This document shows, one piece after another, positions 1-8,670 of a stretch of DNA of 64,000 nucleotides. The translations under genes were made by a program, and so were the position numbers. Origin of the DNA: Mycobacterium shigaense (lineage in GTDB: Bacteria > Actinomycetota > Actinomycetes > Mycobacteriales > Mycobacteriaceae); contig NZ_AP018164.1 of the NCBI RefSeq assembly GCF_002356315.1, forward strand, positions 2,852,001 through 2,916,000, given 5' to 3'. How positions within the stretch are numbered: position 1 is the stretch's first letter; each line of letters begins with the position of its first letter. The notes under the pieces are model-generated. The model ran no database searches and had not been told where the DNA came from. It saw only the letters and a program-made list of their open reading frames with translations.

Positions 1-400
1 CTTTCGGCAGATCGATTTCGAAAACCGTTGTCCCGTCTAGCCATTCGAGGCGGTATGCGCGAGAGTCCAGGCCGGCCGCGACGATCACCGCCTGCCGGAT
101 GCCGGCGTCTGTTGCCGAGGCGAAGAAGTCGTCGAAGAACCGGGTCTGCACGCCGTACAGCCGGGGAAATGCCGTCTCGTCGTCATTGGTGCCGGGGTTG
201 GCCAGCACCCCGGCGAGATACGGGTCTCGCGACGCCGCGACGAAAAGCTTCGCGTACTCGTCGCGAACCAGCGGGTGCGGGCTCAGGGCATGCAGTGCGC
301 GCCATCCCGCCACCAGCAGCGCCGTGTAGCCGACGCTGCTCACGATGTCCCAGTGGTCATCGTCGGAACGCAGCGAACCGAATTCGGGTGTCGCACTCAT
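1..400 (-). CDS. Class I SAM-dependent methyltransferase, LCM/TIGR00027 type (3' end off window)
   Basis: Reading the minus strand from ATG 400 gives an open frame to the left edge, so only the N-terminal ~133 residues are seen. The start reads [20 protein letters not shown], followed by [17 protein letters not shown] and then the motif I region [14 protein letters not shown] and FEIDLPK. These are hallmarks of the large mycobacterial O-methyltransferase family related to leucine carboxyl methyltransferases; substrates are mostly unknown. It lies 67 bp downstream of dtd on the same strand, the same order as Rv1897c-Rv1896c in M. tuberculosis (recall). Family length is near 300 residues, so more than half of the protein is missing here. 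Family assignment is confident; substrate is unknown. Confidence 0.88.
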   Translation of the reverse strand, partial: MSATPEFGSLRSDDDHWDIVSSVGYTALLVAGWRALHALSPHPLVRDEYAKLFVAASRDPYLAGVLANPGTNDDETAFPRLYGVQTRFFDDFFASATDAGIRQAVIVAAGLDSRAYRLEWLDGTTVFEIDLPK

Positions 401-467
401 GCGGGGCCCCTCCATCCCAATTCGCGGATACGCAGCCGACACAACCAAAGTACCCGCGACCGCGCCG

Positions 468-899
468 TCACAGCTCGAGCAACACCGTCACCGGACCATC
501 ATTTGTCAGCTCGACCTGCATATCCGCCCCGAAGACACCGGTCGCCACGACGGCACCGAGGCCCCGCAACGCCTCGGTGAACGCCGCCACCAACGGCTCG
601 GCCACCGGCCCTGCCGCGGCGGCATTCCACGACGGGCGGCGTCCCTTCGCGGTGTCGGCGTACAGCGTGAACTGGCTGATCACCAGGATGGGTGCATGCA
701 CATCCGCGGCGGACCGCTGGTCGGCGAGAATGCGTAGATTCCAGAGTTTTTCGGCCAGCCGCTGCGCCTTGTCACGGTCGTCACCATGGGTGACGCCGAC
801 GAAAGCCAGCAGGCCCTGCCCCGCCGGGCGAATCGCCCCCACCACCCGGCCCTCGACCGATACCGAGGCCGACGAGACTCGTTGCACCAGAACCCGCAC
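468..899 (-). CDS. dtd: D-aminoacyl-tRNA deacylase
   Basis: Cytosolic proofreading enzyme that hydrolyses D-aminoacyl-tRNAs (and Gly-tRNA(Ala)), protecting translation from D-amino acids. The protein is 143 residues, the normal length of Dtd. It starts at GTG 899 with [17 protein letters not shown], the conserved N-terminus; the frame runs further upstream but that extension is not family-like and would overlap the divergent gene at 946. The catalytic SQFTLYAD motif lies near residue 78 and the C-terminal cis-Gly-Pro motif appears as [11 protein letters not shown]. It faces away from the thiamine-binding-like gene with a 46-bp intergenic gap, and probably heads a transcript into the methyltransferase at 400. 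Nothing is unusual. Confidence 0.95.
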   Translation of the reverse strand: MRVLVQRVSSASVSVEGRVVGAIRPAGQGLLAFVGVTHGDDRDKAQRLAEKLWNLRILADQRSAADVHAPILVISQFTLYADTAKGRRPSWNAAAAGPVAEPLVAAFTEALRGLGAVVATGVFGADMQVELTNDGPVTVLLEL

Positions 900-945
900 G
901 CGCTCGATGCTGCCAGGCCGGCCATGGGTTGGGTACGCTCGCCGG

Positions 946-1257
946 GTGTCTGTGTTGGTCGCGTTCTCCGTCACCCCGCTCGGCGTTGGCGAGGGTGTCG
1001 GCGATATCGTCGCCGAAGCGGTTCGGGTGGTTCGCGATTCCGGCCTGCCCAACAAGACCGATTCGATGTTCACCGTGATCGAGGGCGACACCTGGGAAGA
1101 AGTCATGGCGGTCGTGCAGCGCGCGGTGGAAGCGGTGGCCGCTCGCGCCCCACGCGTGAGCACGGTGATCAAGGCCGACTGGCGAGCGGGCACCAGCAAC
1201 GCCCTGACCGAGAAGGTCGCCACCGTAGAGCGGTATCTCGCAGGGGGTCAGGCCTGA
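946..1257 (+). CDS. MTH1187/YkoF-type thiamine-binding-like protein
   Basis: Small cytosolic protein of 103 residues starting at GTG 946 ([19 protein letters not shown]). The sequence matches the MTH1187 family of ferredoxin-like-fold proteins, some of which bind thiamine or its precursors; no catalytic residues are known. Family-typical segments are the N-terminal SVTPLGxGExV, a central [13 protein letters not shown] and a C-terminal IKADWRAG. It is the positional counterpart of Rv1898 (recall), divergent from dtd and 67 bp upstream of cinA. The track of open frame extends far upstream, but only this C-terminal section has family sequence and it runs antisense to dtd above. Ligand in mycobacteria is unproven. 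Confidence 0.85.
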   Translation: MSVLVAFSVTPLGVGEGVGDIVAEAVRVVRDSGLPNKTDSMFTVIEGDTWEEVMAVVQRAVEAVAARAPRVSTVIKADWRAGTSNALTEKVATVERYLAGGQA

Positions 1258-1324
1258 CGAGCGTGCACTGACCGGCGTGCGCGCACACGCGACGCCGGGG
1301 ATGCGCACTGGCGCCAGTAGGCTC

Positions 1325-2620
1325 ATGCCGGTGAGCGCACGCGCAGGCATCGTCGTCACCGGTACCGAAGTCCTCACCGGCCGCGTCCAGGACCGCAACG
1401 GGCCGTGGATCGCGGACCGGCTGCTCGAATTGGGTGTGGAGCTGGCTCACATCACCATCTGCGGCGACCGCCCTTCCGACATCGAGGCCCAGCTCCGCTT
1501 CCTGGCCGACCAGGGCGTGGACCTGATCGTCACCAGCGGCGGCTTGGGTCCGACGGCCGACGACATGACCGTCGAGGTGGTGTCGCGCTTTTGCGGGCGG
1601 CAGCTGGTGCTCGACGGAGAAGTCGAGGCGAAGATCGCCAACATACTGAAAAAGCTTATGGCGCACTTCGATTCGGAAAGTTTTGACGCGGTGCGTGCCG
1701 CCAACCGCAAGCAGGCGATGGTTCCCGCCGGTGCACAGGTGCTCGATCCCGTGGGGACCGCCCCCGGCGTCGTGGTGCCCGGAAAGCCCACCGTGATCGT
1801 GCTCCCCGGACCCCCGCGCGAGCTGCAGCCGATGTGGCACCGGGCCATCGAAACTGCCGGCGCGCAGGACGCGATCGCCGGCCGGACTATTTACCGGCAG
1901 GACACCATCCGGATGTTCGGACTGCCCGAGTCGGGCCTGGCCGAAACGCTGCGGGACGCCGAGAAATCCGTGCCCGGATTCGCATCGCTGGAGATCACCA
2001 CGTGCCTGCGGCGGGGCGAGATCGAGATGGTCACCCGCTATGAGCCCGACGCTGCCGACGCCTACGCCCGACTGACCCAGTTGCTGCGCGATCGGCACGG
2101 TAATCAGCTGTACTCCGAGGACGGCTCGCAGGTGGACGATCTGGTCGCGCGGTTACTGTCCGGCCACCGGATCGCCACCGCGGAGTCCTGCACCGCGGGT
2201 CTGGTGGCCGCCCGGCTGACCGACCGGCCCGGTTCGTCGGAGTACGTGATGGGCGGCGTCGTCAGCTATTCCAACGACGCCAAAGTGCAGCTGCTCGGCG
2301 TCGACGCCGCGCTGATCGCGGAGCACGGCGCGGTCTCGGAACCGGTGGCCGAGGCGATGGCCGCGGGCGCCTTGCAGCGCTTCGGTGCCGATACTGCCAT
2401 CGCGATCACCGGAATCGCCGGCCCCGGCGGCGGAACGCCGGAAAAACCGGTGGGCACCGTGTGTTTCACCGTGCGGCTCGCCGCCCGCGGCGCCGCGGCC
2501 GAGCAGATAGTCACTCGGACGCTGCGGCTGCCTGGCAACCGCTCCGACATCCGGGAACGCTCGGCAACGGTCGCGATGCACATGCTGCGCCGGGCCCTGA
2601 GCGGACAGGCGCCGCTCTAG
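1325..2620 (+). CDS. cinA: CinA family competence/damage-inducible protein (MoCF domain plus PncC-like domain)
   Basis: 431 residues from ATG 1325 ([20 protein letters not shown]). Residues ~1-170 form the MoaB/MogA-like MoCF domain with the nucleotide-binding region [10 protein letters not shown] and LPGPPREL. The last ~160 residues form the CinA domain with the ESCTAGL motif of nicotinamide-nucleotide amidases (PncC type), followed by [12 protein letters not shown] and [17 protein letters not shown]. Members recycle pyridine nucleotides; in mycobacteria CinA has been linked to isoniazid-adduct tolerance (family knowledge). Compared with the M. tuberculosis protein as I recall it, it lacks a short stretch after ILKKLM but is otherwise collinear. 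The start was chosen because the ARAGIVVTG block is the conserved N-terminus. Confidence 0.95.
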   Translation: MPVSARAGIVVTGTEVLTGRVQDRNGPWIADRLLELGVELAHITICGDRPSDIEAQLRFLADQGVDLIVTSGGLGPTADDMTVEVVSRFCGRQLVLDGEVEAKIANILKKLMAHFDSESFDAVRAANRKQAMVPAGAQVLDPVGTAPGVVVPGKPTVIVLPGPPRELQPMWHRAIETAGAQDAIAGRTIYRQDTIRMFGLPESGLAETLRDAEKSVPGFASLEITTCLRRGEIEMVTRYEPDAADAYARLTQLLRDRHGNQLYSEDGSQVDDLVARLLSGHRIATAESCTAGLVAARLTDRPGSSEYVMGGVVSYSNDAKVQLLGVDAALIAEHGAVSEPVAEAMAAGALQRFGADTAIAITGIAGPGGGTPEKPVGTVCFTVRLAARGAAAEQIVTRTLRLPGNRSDIRERSATVAMHMLRRALSGQAPL

Positions 2621-2693
2621 CCCGACGGTGGCGACCCGCCTCGCCCAGCCAGGCCGCGCTCGCGATCGCCACTAAGCCCGATGGTGGCCACCC
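2619..2693. repeat. Imperfect 19-bp direct repeat in the cinA/nanT convergent gap
   Basis: Two copies, AGCCCGACGGTGGCGACCC at 2619-2637 and AGCCCGATGGTGGCCACCC at 2675-2693, match at 17 of 19 positions and start 56 bp apart. The second copy contains the 10-bp palindrome GGTGGCCACC. The repeat fills most of the 80-bp gap between the convergent genes cinA and nanT. It could be a tandem-repeat remnant; function is unknown. Confidence 0.6.
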
Positions 2694-2700
2694 GGTAAGG

Positions 2701-3963
2701 TCACTTTAGTTCCGTTGGCAGGAAAGCGCTTTCGGTGGTGCCGAAGCGGATTCCCGTCGCGTCCTTGCCAATCAGCGTCAGAAACGCCACGGCGATCAAC
2801 ACCGGCACGATCGTCACGGTCAATGCGAATGGATAGCCGTTCGACTCGGCCAGCCGCTCCTGGATGGGCAGATTGAACGCGGCCAGCAGATTGCCGAGCT
2901 GATAGGTCACCCCGGGGTAGAGGCCGCGGATGGCGTCGGGCGACATCTCGGTCAGGTGCGCGGGAATCACGCCCCAGGCGCCCTGCACGCAGACCTGCAT
3001 CAAGAACGAACCCAGGCACAGCATCGCGGCAGTCCGAGAGTAGGCGAACAACGGAACGATCGGCAGCCCCAAAATCGCACAGAACACCACGGTGTAGCGG
3101 CGGCTGAACCGTTGCGACATCGAGCCGAAGAACAGCCCGCCGATGATGGCACCGATGTTGTAGACCACCACGATCCACTTGACCGTCACGCTGTTAAGGC
3201 CGGCGCCGTGGTTGGCCGTCGACCCGAGGAACGTCGGGTAGACGTCCTGGGTGCCGTGGCTCATCCAATTGAAGGCGGTCATCAACAGCACCAGGTAGAC
3301 GAAGCGGCGGATGATCGCGCCGTCACGCAGCACGTCTCGAATGCGGGTGTTGGTGAGTTTCATCTGGTCCTGGGCGGCCTCCCATACCTCCGACTCCTGC
3401 ACCCGGTACCGGATGATGAGGCTGATCAGAGCCGGAATGACGGATAGGCCGAACAGCCATCGCCAAGACAATCCCAGCCAGTCCAGCACGACCAGCGATC
3501 CCACACTGGCCAGCAGGTAACCGAACGCGTAGCCCTCCTGCAGCAGCCCGGAGAAAAAGCCCCGCCGTTCGGGTGGGACCTTCTCCATGGCGAGCGCGGC
3601 GCCCAGCCCCCATTCGCCGCCCATGCCGATGCCGTACAGCAGTCGCAGGATGACCAGCACCGTGAAGTTCGGCGCGAACGCGCACAAAAATCCGACGATC
3701 GAGTAAAAGATCACGTCCACCATCAGCGGGGTCCGGCGGCCGACGCGGTCGGCCCACAGCCCGAACAGCAAGGCTCCCACCGGACGCATCGCCAGGGTCG
3801 CCGTCGTGATGAAGGCGACCTCTGCCTTGCTGTGGTGAAAGGTCTTTGCGATGTCGGCATACACGAACACCACGATGAAGTAATCGAAGGCGTCCATCGT
3901 CCAGCCCAGCATCGCGGCAATGAAAGAATTTCGCTGATCGGCGTTGATCCGTTGAGTTGTCAC
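2701..3963 (-). CDS. nanT: MFS transporter, sialic-acid/metabolite:proton symporter type
   Basis: 420-residue inner-membrane permease of the major facilitator superfamily. I choose GTG 3963 ([17 protein letters not shown]); the frame continues to an ATG at 4050, but the extra residues are basic and not family-like. About 12 hydrophobic segments are visible. The signature MFS loop between TM2 and TM3 reads [14 protein letters not shown], and a second symmetric loop appears as [22 protein letters not shown] is typical of the metabolite:H+ symporter group including NanT, ShiA and KgtP. It is the positional homologue of Rv1902c, named nanT (recall). The real substrate is unknown; no sialic-acid catabolic gene is present here. 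It diverges from the broken amidohydrolase at 4040. Confidence 0.85.
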   Translation of the reverse strand: MTTQRINADQRNSFIAAMLGWTMDAFDYFIVVFVYADIAKTFHHSKAEVAFITTATLAMRPVGALLFGLWADRVGRRTPLMVDVIFYSIVGFLCAFAPNFTVLVILRLLYGIGMGGEWGLGAALAMEKVPPERRGFFSGLLQEGYAFGYLLASVGSLVVLDWLGLSWRWLFGLSVIPALISLIIRYRVQESEVWEAAQDQMKLTNTRIRDVLRDGAIIRRFVYLVLLMTAFNWMSHGTQDVYPTFLGSTANHGAGLNSVTVKWIVVVYNIGAIIGGLFFGSMSQRFSRRYTVVFCAILGLPIVPLFAYSRTAAMLCLGSFLMQVCVQGAWGVIPAHLTEMSPDAIRGLYPGVTYQLGNLLAAFNLPIQERLAESNGYPFALTVTIVPVLIAVAFLTLIGKDATGIRFGTTESAFLPTELK

Positions 3964-4039
3964 GTCAGCATCGTGGCGCACCCAGCGCCCCGATGCGAGC
4001 CGTTTCACCATGGAAACCGCGAGAGTAGGTTTCCGGTAC

Positions 4040-4683
4040 ATGCGGATCATCGATGCCGATGGTCACGTTGACGAGAACTCCTCGTTGGCGATCTAAGCGA
4101 TCAAGCGCTGGCCGGACTACATGAAGGCTCGCAACCTCGACCCGACCCGTTTTACGCCACCGCGGTGGATCTGGGGATGCCGCTGGGTGTGCACGGCGCC
4201 CCCGGTACCCACCTGCCGAAGATCGGCGTGGACCGCTTCACCAACTACATCCAGGTGCACTGCATCAGCTTTCCTTTCGACCAGATGACGGCGATGACCG
4301 CGATGGTGTCCGGCGGCGTCTTCGAACGACATCCGCAGCTGCGCGTCGCCTTCCTCGAGGCGGGCGCCGGGTGGGTGCCCTTCTTTATCGATCGCCTCCA
4401 CGAGCATTACGAAAGCGAGGGGACTGGGTCGACCGCGGCTGGCGGCGTGATCCGTACGAGTATCTGCCGGGCGGGCAACATCTAGGTGACCTGCGAGCCG
4501 GAAGAACCGATCCTGCCCGGCGTGATCGACGTGCTCGGCGCCGACTTCATCATGTTCGCCAGCGACTACCCGCACTGGGACGGCGAGCAGCGGAGAGCAC
4601 CAAGCATATGGACCCGCGCCGACATCAGCGAGGAGGCACGTGAAAGATCGGCGGGAGCAATGCGCAGCTCTTCTACACCCTGA
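4040..4683 (+). pseudogene. Decayed amidohydrolase (COG2159 metal-dependent hydrolase)
   Basis: Pieces of one amidohydrolase_2 protein can be read in several frames. The N-terminus [18 protein letters not shown] (metal-binding D-x-H) stops at TAA after 18 residues. The core continues with VDLGMPLGVHGAPGTHLPKI, HCISFPFDQMTAM and FERHPQLRVAFLEAGAGWVP, the usual TIM-barrel core. The frame then shifts and another stop follows, and the C-terminal VIDVLGADFIMFASDYPHWD is in frame again to 4683. Intact relatives have ~370-400 residues, so a large internal part is also missing after the first stop. At least three lesions (nonsense, deletion, frameshift) rule out a functional product. Confidence 0.85.
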
Positions 4684-4787
4684 ATTGAGCCGCTGCGCAA
4701 GCCTCGGAGGCACCCGATCAGATTGTCCGAGAGCCAATTTGGCTAGGCCGTTACGTGTGGGGCCGTTCGGTGGCAGGATCTTGCGAC

Positions 4788-5189
4788 ATGGGTCCGTTTC
4801 TCGCTCGCGCCGCGTTGACCGGCTTGGCGTTGTGGGTGGTCACCAAGTTCGTCCACGGCCTGACCTTCGTCGGCGGCGCCAACACGTTGCAGCGGGTCGG
4901 CATCATCTTCGTCGTGGCGGTGATCTTCGGAGTGGTCAACGCGATCATCAAGCCGATCGTGCAGTTGCTGTCGATCCCGCTCTACATCGTGACGCTCGGC
5001 CTCTTCCACATCGTCGTCAACGCGTTGATGATCTGGATCACCGCGCGGATCACCGAAAACACCACCCACTGGGGCCTGCAGATCGATCACTTCTGGTGGA
5101 CCGCGATCTGGGCCGCGATCGTGTTGTCGATCGTCAGTTGGCTCCTGTCGATCGCGAGCCGCGACGTGCGGCGCGCGACCAGCCGGTAG
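4788..5189 (+). CDS. Phage holin family 4 / DUF360-type integral membrane protein
   Basis: 133 residues from ATG 4788 (MGPFLARAALTGLALWVV). Four hydrophobic segments are visible: residues ~5-22, 30-52, 57-80 and 102-125. The block FGVVNAIIKPIVQLLSIPLYIVTLG is characteristic of the PF04020 membrane family, called phage holin family 4 by similarity only. The last residues are basic (RDVRRATSR). It corresponds by position and length to Rv1903 (recall), and is single-copy core sequence rather than prophage. An in-frame GTG 33 bp upstream is less likely because the conserved N-terminus begins at MGPF. Function is unknown. Confidence 0.85.
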   Translation: MGPFLARAALTGLALWVVTKFVHGLTFVGGANTLQRVGIIFVVAVIFGVVNAIIKPIVQLLSIPLYIVTLGLFHIVVNALMIWITARITENTTHWGLQIDHFWWTAIWAAIVLSIVSWLLSIASRDVRRATSR

Positions 5190-5516
5190 GCGAACACACG
5201 CGCGAGTGGCAACGGGCGCGCGCGGGCGTGTAACGCGATGTTACGGGCGTACCGACGTCCCGGTTAAGCGGTTAAGCTGATCGAAATGGTATGGGTTTCA
5301 GGGACGTTCGAGACCGCAGGCCGGGAGCAACCGACAACAGCCGTTTGCAATTTGCGGACGACGAATTTGTGAAATTTCGCGTCGGCAAACCCTAATTGCA
5401 CATATGCTAAGCACCACCATCGCAACCGATCGGGTCCTCGGTTCGACGGCCAGTCCAGCCACCTTTCGAGACAAGGCGGCGTCGCCACCAGCCCCTCAAG
5501 ACGACGGGATGCCGCA
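5190..5516. other. 327-bp intergenic region upstream of the STAS gene
   Basis: No gene is seen. The stretch has a short inverted repeat, GTAAC (5230-5234) and GTTAC (5240-5244) with a 5-bp spacer, and two copies of GGTTAA near 5263-5274. It is more A/T-rich than the flanks and is the likely promoter region of the STAS protein gene, but I could not place a convincing -35/-10 pair. Confidence 0.5.
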
Positions 5517-5939
5517 ATGATGCATAGTGCCGCGGTTGGAAGCTCCTCGCGGGCTTTCAACGGCTCATTCCGTCCGCAAGCCGCCGACGCGCAGAGCGCC
5601 TTGCGCGCAGTCACCGAATGTAGCGGTTCCTCGGTGGTCATCCACGTGGGCGGCGACATCGACGCCAGCAACGAAAGCGCGTGGCGCCACCTGCTGAGTC
5701 AGGGTGCCGCCCAGGCCGTCGCGCCCGGTTCGTTCGTGATCGACCTGCGCGAGCTGGATTTCATGGGATCCCGGGGTTATGCAGTGTTGGCGCACGAAGC
5801 CGTGCAATGCCGCGGTCGCGGCATCAGCCTGCGGTTGGTGACCAGCCAGCCGATCGTGGCCCACACGTTGACCGCGTGCGGGCTGCGCCCGCTGGTCCCG
5901 ACCTACGCGACCGTAGAGACCGCGCTCGCCGTCGGCTAA
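5517..5939 (+). CDS. STAS-domain protein, anti-sigma factor antagonist-like
   Basis: 140 residues; homologous in place to Rv1904 (recall). Residues ~30-135 form a STAS domain like SpoIIAA: SSVVIHVGGDIDASNES, then the phosphorylation loop region VIDLRELDFMGSRGYAVL, then SLRLVTSQPIVAHTLTACGL. Aligned with SpoIIAA, the serine in FMGSRGY sits at the phospho-serine position, so partner-switching control is possible. Such proteins bind an anti-sigma factor kinase when unphosphorylated and thereby release a sigma factor. No kinase or sigma gene lies nearby, so the partner is unknown. Start is ATG 5517; a second in-frame ATG follows directly. The stop overlaps that of the convergent D-amino acid oxidase remnant. 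Confidence 0.85.
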   Translation: MMHSAAVGSSSRAFNGSFRPQAADAQSALRAVTECSGSSVVIHVGGDIDASNESAWRHLLSQGAAQAVAPGSFVIDLRELDFMGSRGYAVLAHEAVQCRGRGISLRLVTSQPIVAHTLTACGLRPLVPTYATVETALAVG

Positions 5940-6187
5940 CGATCGGCGCCGGCCAGCCGCACCACATCGCGCGCGCAACCCCAAGACAGTGTCACCCCGT
6001 TGCTGCTGTGCCCGTAATTATGGATGCAGCGCCCCGACCCCAGTGGCTCGGCCTCCAGGCGCACCGACGGGCGGTCCGGACGCAACCCGGTGATCGTCTC
6101 GATGATCTCGGCGTCCCGGAGCCGCGGCTCGATGTCGCGGCAGCGCCGCAGGATTCGGTCCGTCACGTCGGGGTCGCCGGGACCCGG
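5936..6187 (-). pseudogene. C-terminal remnant of D-amino acid oxidase (aao/DAAO)
   Basis: About 80 residues in one frame read PGDPDVTDRILRRCRDIEPRL, then ETITGLRPDRPSVRLE, then CIHNYGHSSNGVTLSWGCA. These are the C-terminal substrate- and FAD-binding segments of DAAO-type flavoproteins. Intact enzymes have ~320-340 residues with an N-terminal GxGxxG; that portion is absent. In this frame a TGA lies immediately upstream (near 6188) and the next gene begins at 6199, so the 5' three quarters has been deleted. In M. tuberculosis the full gene (Rv1905c, recall) sits at this position between Rv1904 and Rv1906c. Non-functional. Confidence 0.9.
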
Positions 6188-6198
6188 TCATGGCTCGA

Positions 6199-6774
6199 TC
6201 AGGAATGCGGCGGGGCGGGCTGGCCGCGCGGCGCAAGCAGCCCGTTGAGGATGCCGAGGCCGGCCTGCACCTGCGGGCCGGAAGCTTCCGGCGGCGGGGT
6301 GGCGTCCGGAGTCAGCTCCCAGGGTTGGCAGCCATCGGTCTTGAACGCTTTGTCCGTGCCTTGAATCTGGACGACCTGCGCCTTCTTGCTCAGCGAGTTG
6401 TCCAGCAACGCGCCGTCGGGGTTGCCCATCCGCTTCCAGTAGCACGTCCCGTTCCCCACGGGGCCCGCGCTCGAGTAGGTGCCCGGCACGATATCCGAAC
6501 CGACCGCGTAGGTGCCGTCCTTGTCGATGGTCGTCTTCGGCTCGGATCCCGGCGTCGGCGACGGTGTGGCGCCCGGCGAAGCCGCGGGCGACGGTGACGC
6601 CGAGGGCGCTGCTGAAGGTGCAGGTGAGGCGGCCGGGGACGGCGAAGCCGAGGCCGTCGGCGACGGGCCCCGCGTCTCGTCCGGATCGGCGGCGGCGACG
6701 GCCGTCGACACGGCCCAGCCCGCGACCATCAGACTCGCAGCGGCCACCCGCGCAACGCTTGGTACTCCATCCAT
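6199..6774 (-). CDS. Secreted Pro/Ala/Ser-rich protein (Rv1906c-like)
   Basis: 191 residues. Residues 1-29 are a Sec signal peptide ending in an AxA-type site (STAVAAADPD). Residues ~30-75 are a low-complexity Pro/Ala/Ser linker with repeating ASPSPAASP units, suggesting an extended cell-wall-spanning tether. The C-terminal ~100 residues contain a small globular domain (IDKDGTYAVGSDIVPGTY, CYWKRMGNPDGALLDNSLS) with two cysteines that could form a disulfide. The domain resembles Rv1906c, the positional homologue (recall; 156 residues there), so the linker here is longer. Function is unknown. It sits directly upstream of the D-amino acid oxidase remnant. Confidence 0.82.
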   Translation of the reverse strand: MDGVPSVARVAAASLMVAGWAVSTAVAAADPDETRGPSPTASASPSPAASPAPSAAPSASPSPAASPGATPSPTPGSEPKTTIDKDGTYAVGSDIVPGTYSSAGPVGNGTCYWKRMGNPDGALLDNSLSKKAQVVQIQGTDKAFKTDGCQPWELTPDATPPPEASGPQVQAGLGILNGLLAPRGQPAPPHS

Positions 6775-6846
6775 AGGAATCGAGGGTACCGGCGTCGAGA
6801 ACCTAATTCACGTCGTTGTGAGATCTCCTCGGACGACCACGGACGC

Positions 6847-7341
6847 CTAGGCGAGGCGTCGCACCGTGCCGGCGAACCCGAGCGTGTGCTCGTAGGTGTC
6901 CAGGTTGTAGCGCGAAATCCTGGCGTGCACCGGGCGTTCGAGGAAGAAGCGCAGCACCGGGTTGTACGCGTGGTAGGTCTCGTGGAACGTCAGCACGGTG
7001 GTGCCGTCGGGCTGCTCCTCGAGTTCGTGATACCCCTCGGCGCGCGACCACAGCGGTGCGCCGACCGCCACGTAGCGCGACAACTTGTTCAGCTCGGCCT
7101 CCGTAACGGTCTCCCAGGACCGCGCCCGGCCGCCGGACAGAAGGTATTTGGGTACGGGAAAGACGCAGGTGCGGACCAGTCCCTCGCCGGCCTCGTTGCC
7201 CTCGTTGAGGATTTCCATGCTGCCGGTCGGCCACATGAGGACCCGGGGTCGGGGCGCATCCGGCGGCACCGGCGGGTGCAAGGCCCGCCAGACTTTCCGC
7301 GGCGGCGCGTCGATGTGGAATTTCACGGTGTAGGACTGCAT
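6847..7341 (-). CDS. SRPBCC superfamily (polyketide cyclase/dehydrase-like) protein
   Basis: 164 residues from ATG 7341 (MQSYTVKFHIDAPPRKVWRA), a classic START/Bet v1-like N-terminus with one beta strand then PPxxVW. Later segments (VLTFHETYHAYNPVLRFFL, GTVRRLA) form the remaining strands and C-terminal helix. These domains bind hydrophobic ligands and sometimes act as cyclases or dehydratases. Its start codon shares one base with the upstream nitroreductase stop (TGATG), so translation is likely coupled. It is the last gene of a three-gene minus-strand operon with a CMD protein and a nitroreductase. Ligand is unknown. Confidence 0.85.
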   Translation of the reverse strand: MQSYTVKFHIDAPPRKVWRALHPPVPPDAPRPRVLMWPTGSMEILNEGNEAGEGLVRTCVFPVPKYLLSGGRARSWETVTEAELNKLSRYVAVGAPLWSRAEGYHELEEQPDGTTVLTFHETYHAYNPVLRFFLERPVHARISRYNLDTYEHTLGFAGTVRRLA

Positions 7342-7970
7342 CAGCCGTCTCCCCAGCCATCCCAATAGGTGATGGTTTCCGCGGGCGGCCGCGCGGCCGG
7401 CCGGAACTCAGTGCCGATCGTGTAGGCGACCGGGAACAACGCGGCCTGGGTGACCGTGGCCGGGATGCCGAGCAACTCGGCGACCTCTTTCTCCTTGAAC
7501 AGGTGCATGGTCGTCCACACCGATCCCAGCCCGCGGGATCGCAGCGCCAGCAGGAAGCTCCAGCCCGCCGGGATGATCGAGGCCCAGGCCGCCGCGGCAA
7601 TGCCCAGCTCCGCGGTGTCGATGCGCTGGGTGAGGCACGGAATCACGTGCACCGGAACCTGCCCCAGCGTCTCGGTCAGGCTCATCGCGCTCTGGTACAC
7701 GCGCTGCGTCTGCGGGTCCGTCGCGTTCTCGGCGGCGTACGCCAGGTACTGCGCGCCGATGGTCCGGTAGATCTCGGCGATCGCGGCACGCTTGTCGGCA
7801 TCGGTGATCACCAGCCAGCGCCAGTCCTGGGTGTTGCTGGCCGTGGGCGCCTGCATCGCCAGCTGGATGCATTCCAGGATCACATCGTGGCTGACCGGAC
7901 GGGTCAGGTCGAGTCGCTTGCGAACCGCCCGTGTGGTGCTCAGCAGCTCGTCGACGGTGGCGATGTCCAT
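7341..7970 (-). CDS. Nitroreductase family flavoprotein
   Basis: 209 residues from ATG 7970 (MDIATVDELLSTTRAVRKRL). FMN-binding signatures are visible: TTRAVRKRLDL at residues ~10-20, MQAPTASNTQDWRWLVI at ~38-54, and the C-terminal FPVAYTIGTEFRPA. ASIIPAGWSFLLALRSRGLGSVWTT is the family's core helix with the usual GLGSxW. Such enzymes use NAD(P)H and FMN to reduce nitro, quinone or enone compounds, or act in saturation of conjugated bonds. The frame is open far upstream but antisense to nothing family-like; MDIATVDELL is the natural start. It lies 32 bp downstream of the CMD gene and overlaps the SRPBCC gene by one base. Substrate is unknown. Confidence 0.88.
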   Translation of the reverse strand: MDIATVDELLSTTRAVRKRLDLTRPVSHDVILECIQLAMQAPTASNTQDWRWLVITDADKRAAIAEIYRTIGAQYLAYAAENATDPQTQRVYQSAMSLTETLGQVPVHVIPCLTQRIDTAELGIAAAAWASIIPAGWSFLLALRSRGLGSVWTTMHLFKEKEVAELLGIPATVTQAALFPVAYTIGTEFRPAARPPAETITYWDGWGDG

Positions 7971-8002
7971 GGGTTCCCTCCGGAGGTTCGGCCGATACTC
8001 GG

Positions 8003-8485
8003 TCAGAGGTCGACGGCGCAGGACTGCTCCACGCCCAGCACGGTCAGGGAGCGCCCCAGGCCGAGAAATACGGCGACGCACAGCGTGAGGTCCAGAATCT
8101 CCTCGTCGGAGAACGCCCCCCGAAGCCGTTCGAAGAACGCGTCGCCCATCGACGCGTGGTCGGTCGCGAAGCGTTCGGCGAATTCGATGGCGAGCCGTTG
8201 GCGCGGCGTGTAGCCCGGGTAGCTGGCGTACGCCGCGACGTTGTCGTAGAGCTCGGCCGGCACGCCCGCGTCGAGCACCGACTGGGCCCGAAAGCCCGAG
8301 CACGCAACGCAATCGTTGATCTGCGCGATCCGCATTCTGGCGAGTTCACGCTCGTCGGCGGGCATAATGCTTTGCTGATACCCACCGCGGATCATTCGCT
8401 CGACCATGCCACCAAGCTCCGGTCGCATCGTCCAGATCATGGTGGCTTCGCCGCCGGGGCCGTCCGGCACATCGAGCCTTGCCAT
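8003..8485 (-). CDS. Carboxymuconolactone decarboxylase/AhpD-like protein
   Basis: 160 residues from ATG 8485 (MARLDVPDGPGGEATMIWTM). The CMD/AhpD core is seen: ELARMRIAQINDCVACSGFRAQ with a CxxC pair (CVAC, near residues 62-65), then TPRQRLAIEFAERFATDH and FSDEEILDLTLCVAVFLGLGR. AhpD-type proteins use the CxxC and a nearby His as alkylhydroperoxidase or thiol partners; the usual His three residues after the second Cys is replaced (SGFR), so peroxidase activity is uncertain. First gene of the CMD-nitroreductase-SRPBCC operon. The product may act with the nitroreductase in aromatic or quinone detoxification (inference). Confidence 0.88.
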   Translation of the reverse strand: MARLDVPDGPGGEATMIWTMRPELGGMVERMIRGGYQQSIMPADERELARMRIAQINDCVACSGFRAQSVLDAGVPAELYDNVAAYASYPGYTPRQRLAIEFAERFATDHASMGDAFFERLRGAFSDEEILDLTLCVAVFLGLGRSLTVLGVEQSCAVDL

Positions 8486-8670
8486 CAACGAACTCCTGCC
8501 CGGTAGGGGGCGTACCGGATCGAGCAAACCAGATTCTCGACTCAGCTGTCTAGATCGCCCGGCCAGCGCAATAGCGCCTATGTAGACCCGGCATGGACCC
8601 GTTAGGCTTTCCGGTCTACCGTCCCTTCAGCGGCGTCTAGCCCCGGCGCCGCGACTGGGAGGTACAGCGC

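Noticed and set aside
28..1257. 409-residue plus-strand ORF covering the first 1.2 kb
   Set aside because: Only its last 103 codons (from 946) have family sequence; the rest is antisense to the LCM methyltransferase and dtd.
4788..5189. Holin-4 protein as evidence for a prophage
   Set aside because: The family name is by similarity only; no phage genes, integrase or att sites adjoin, and the gene is core in mycobacteria.
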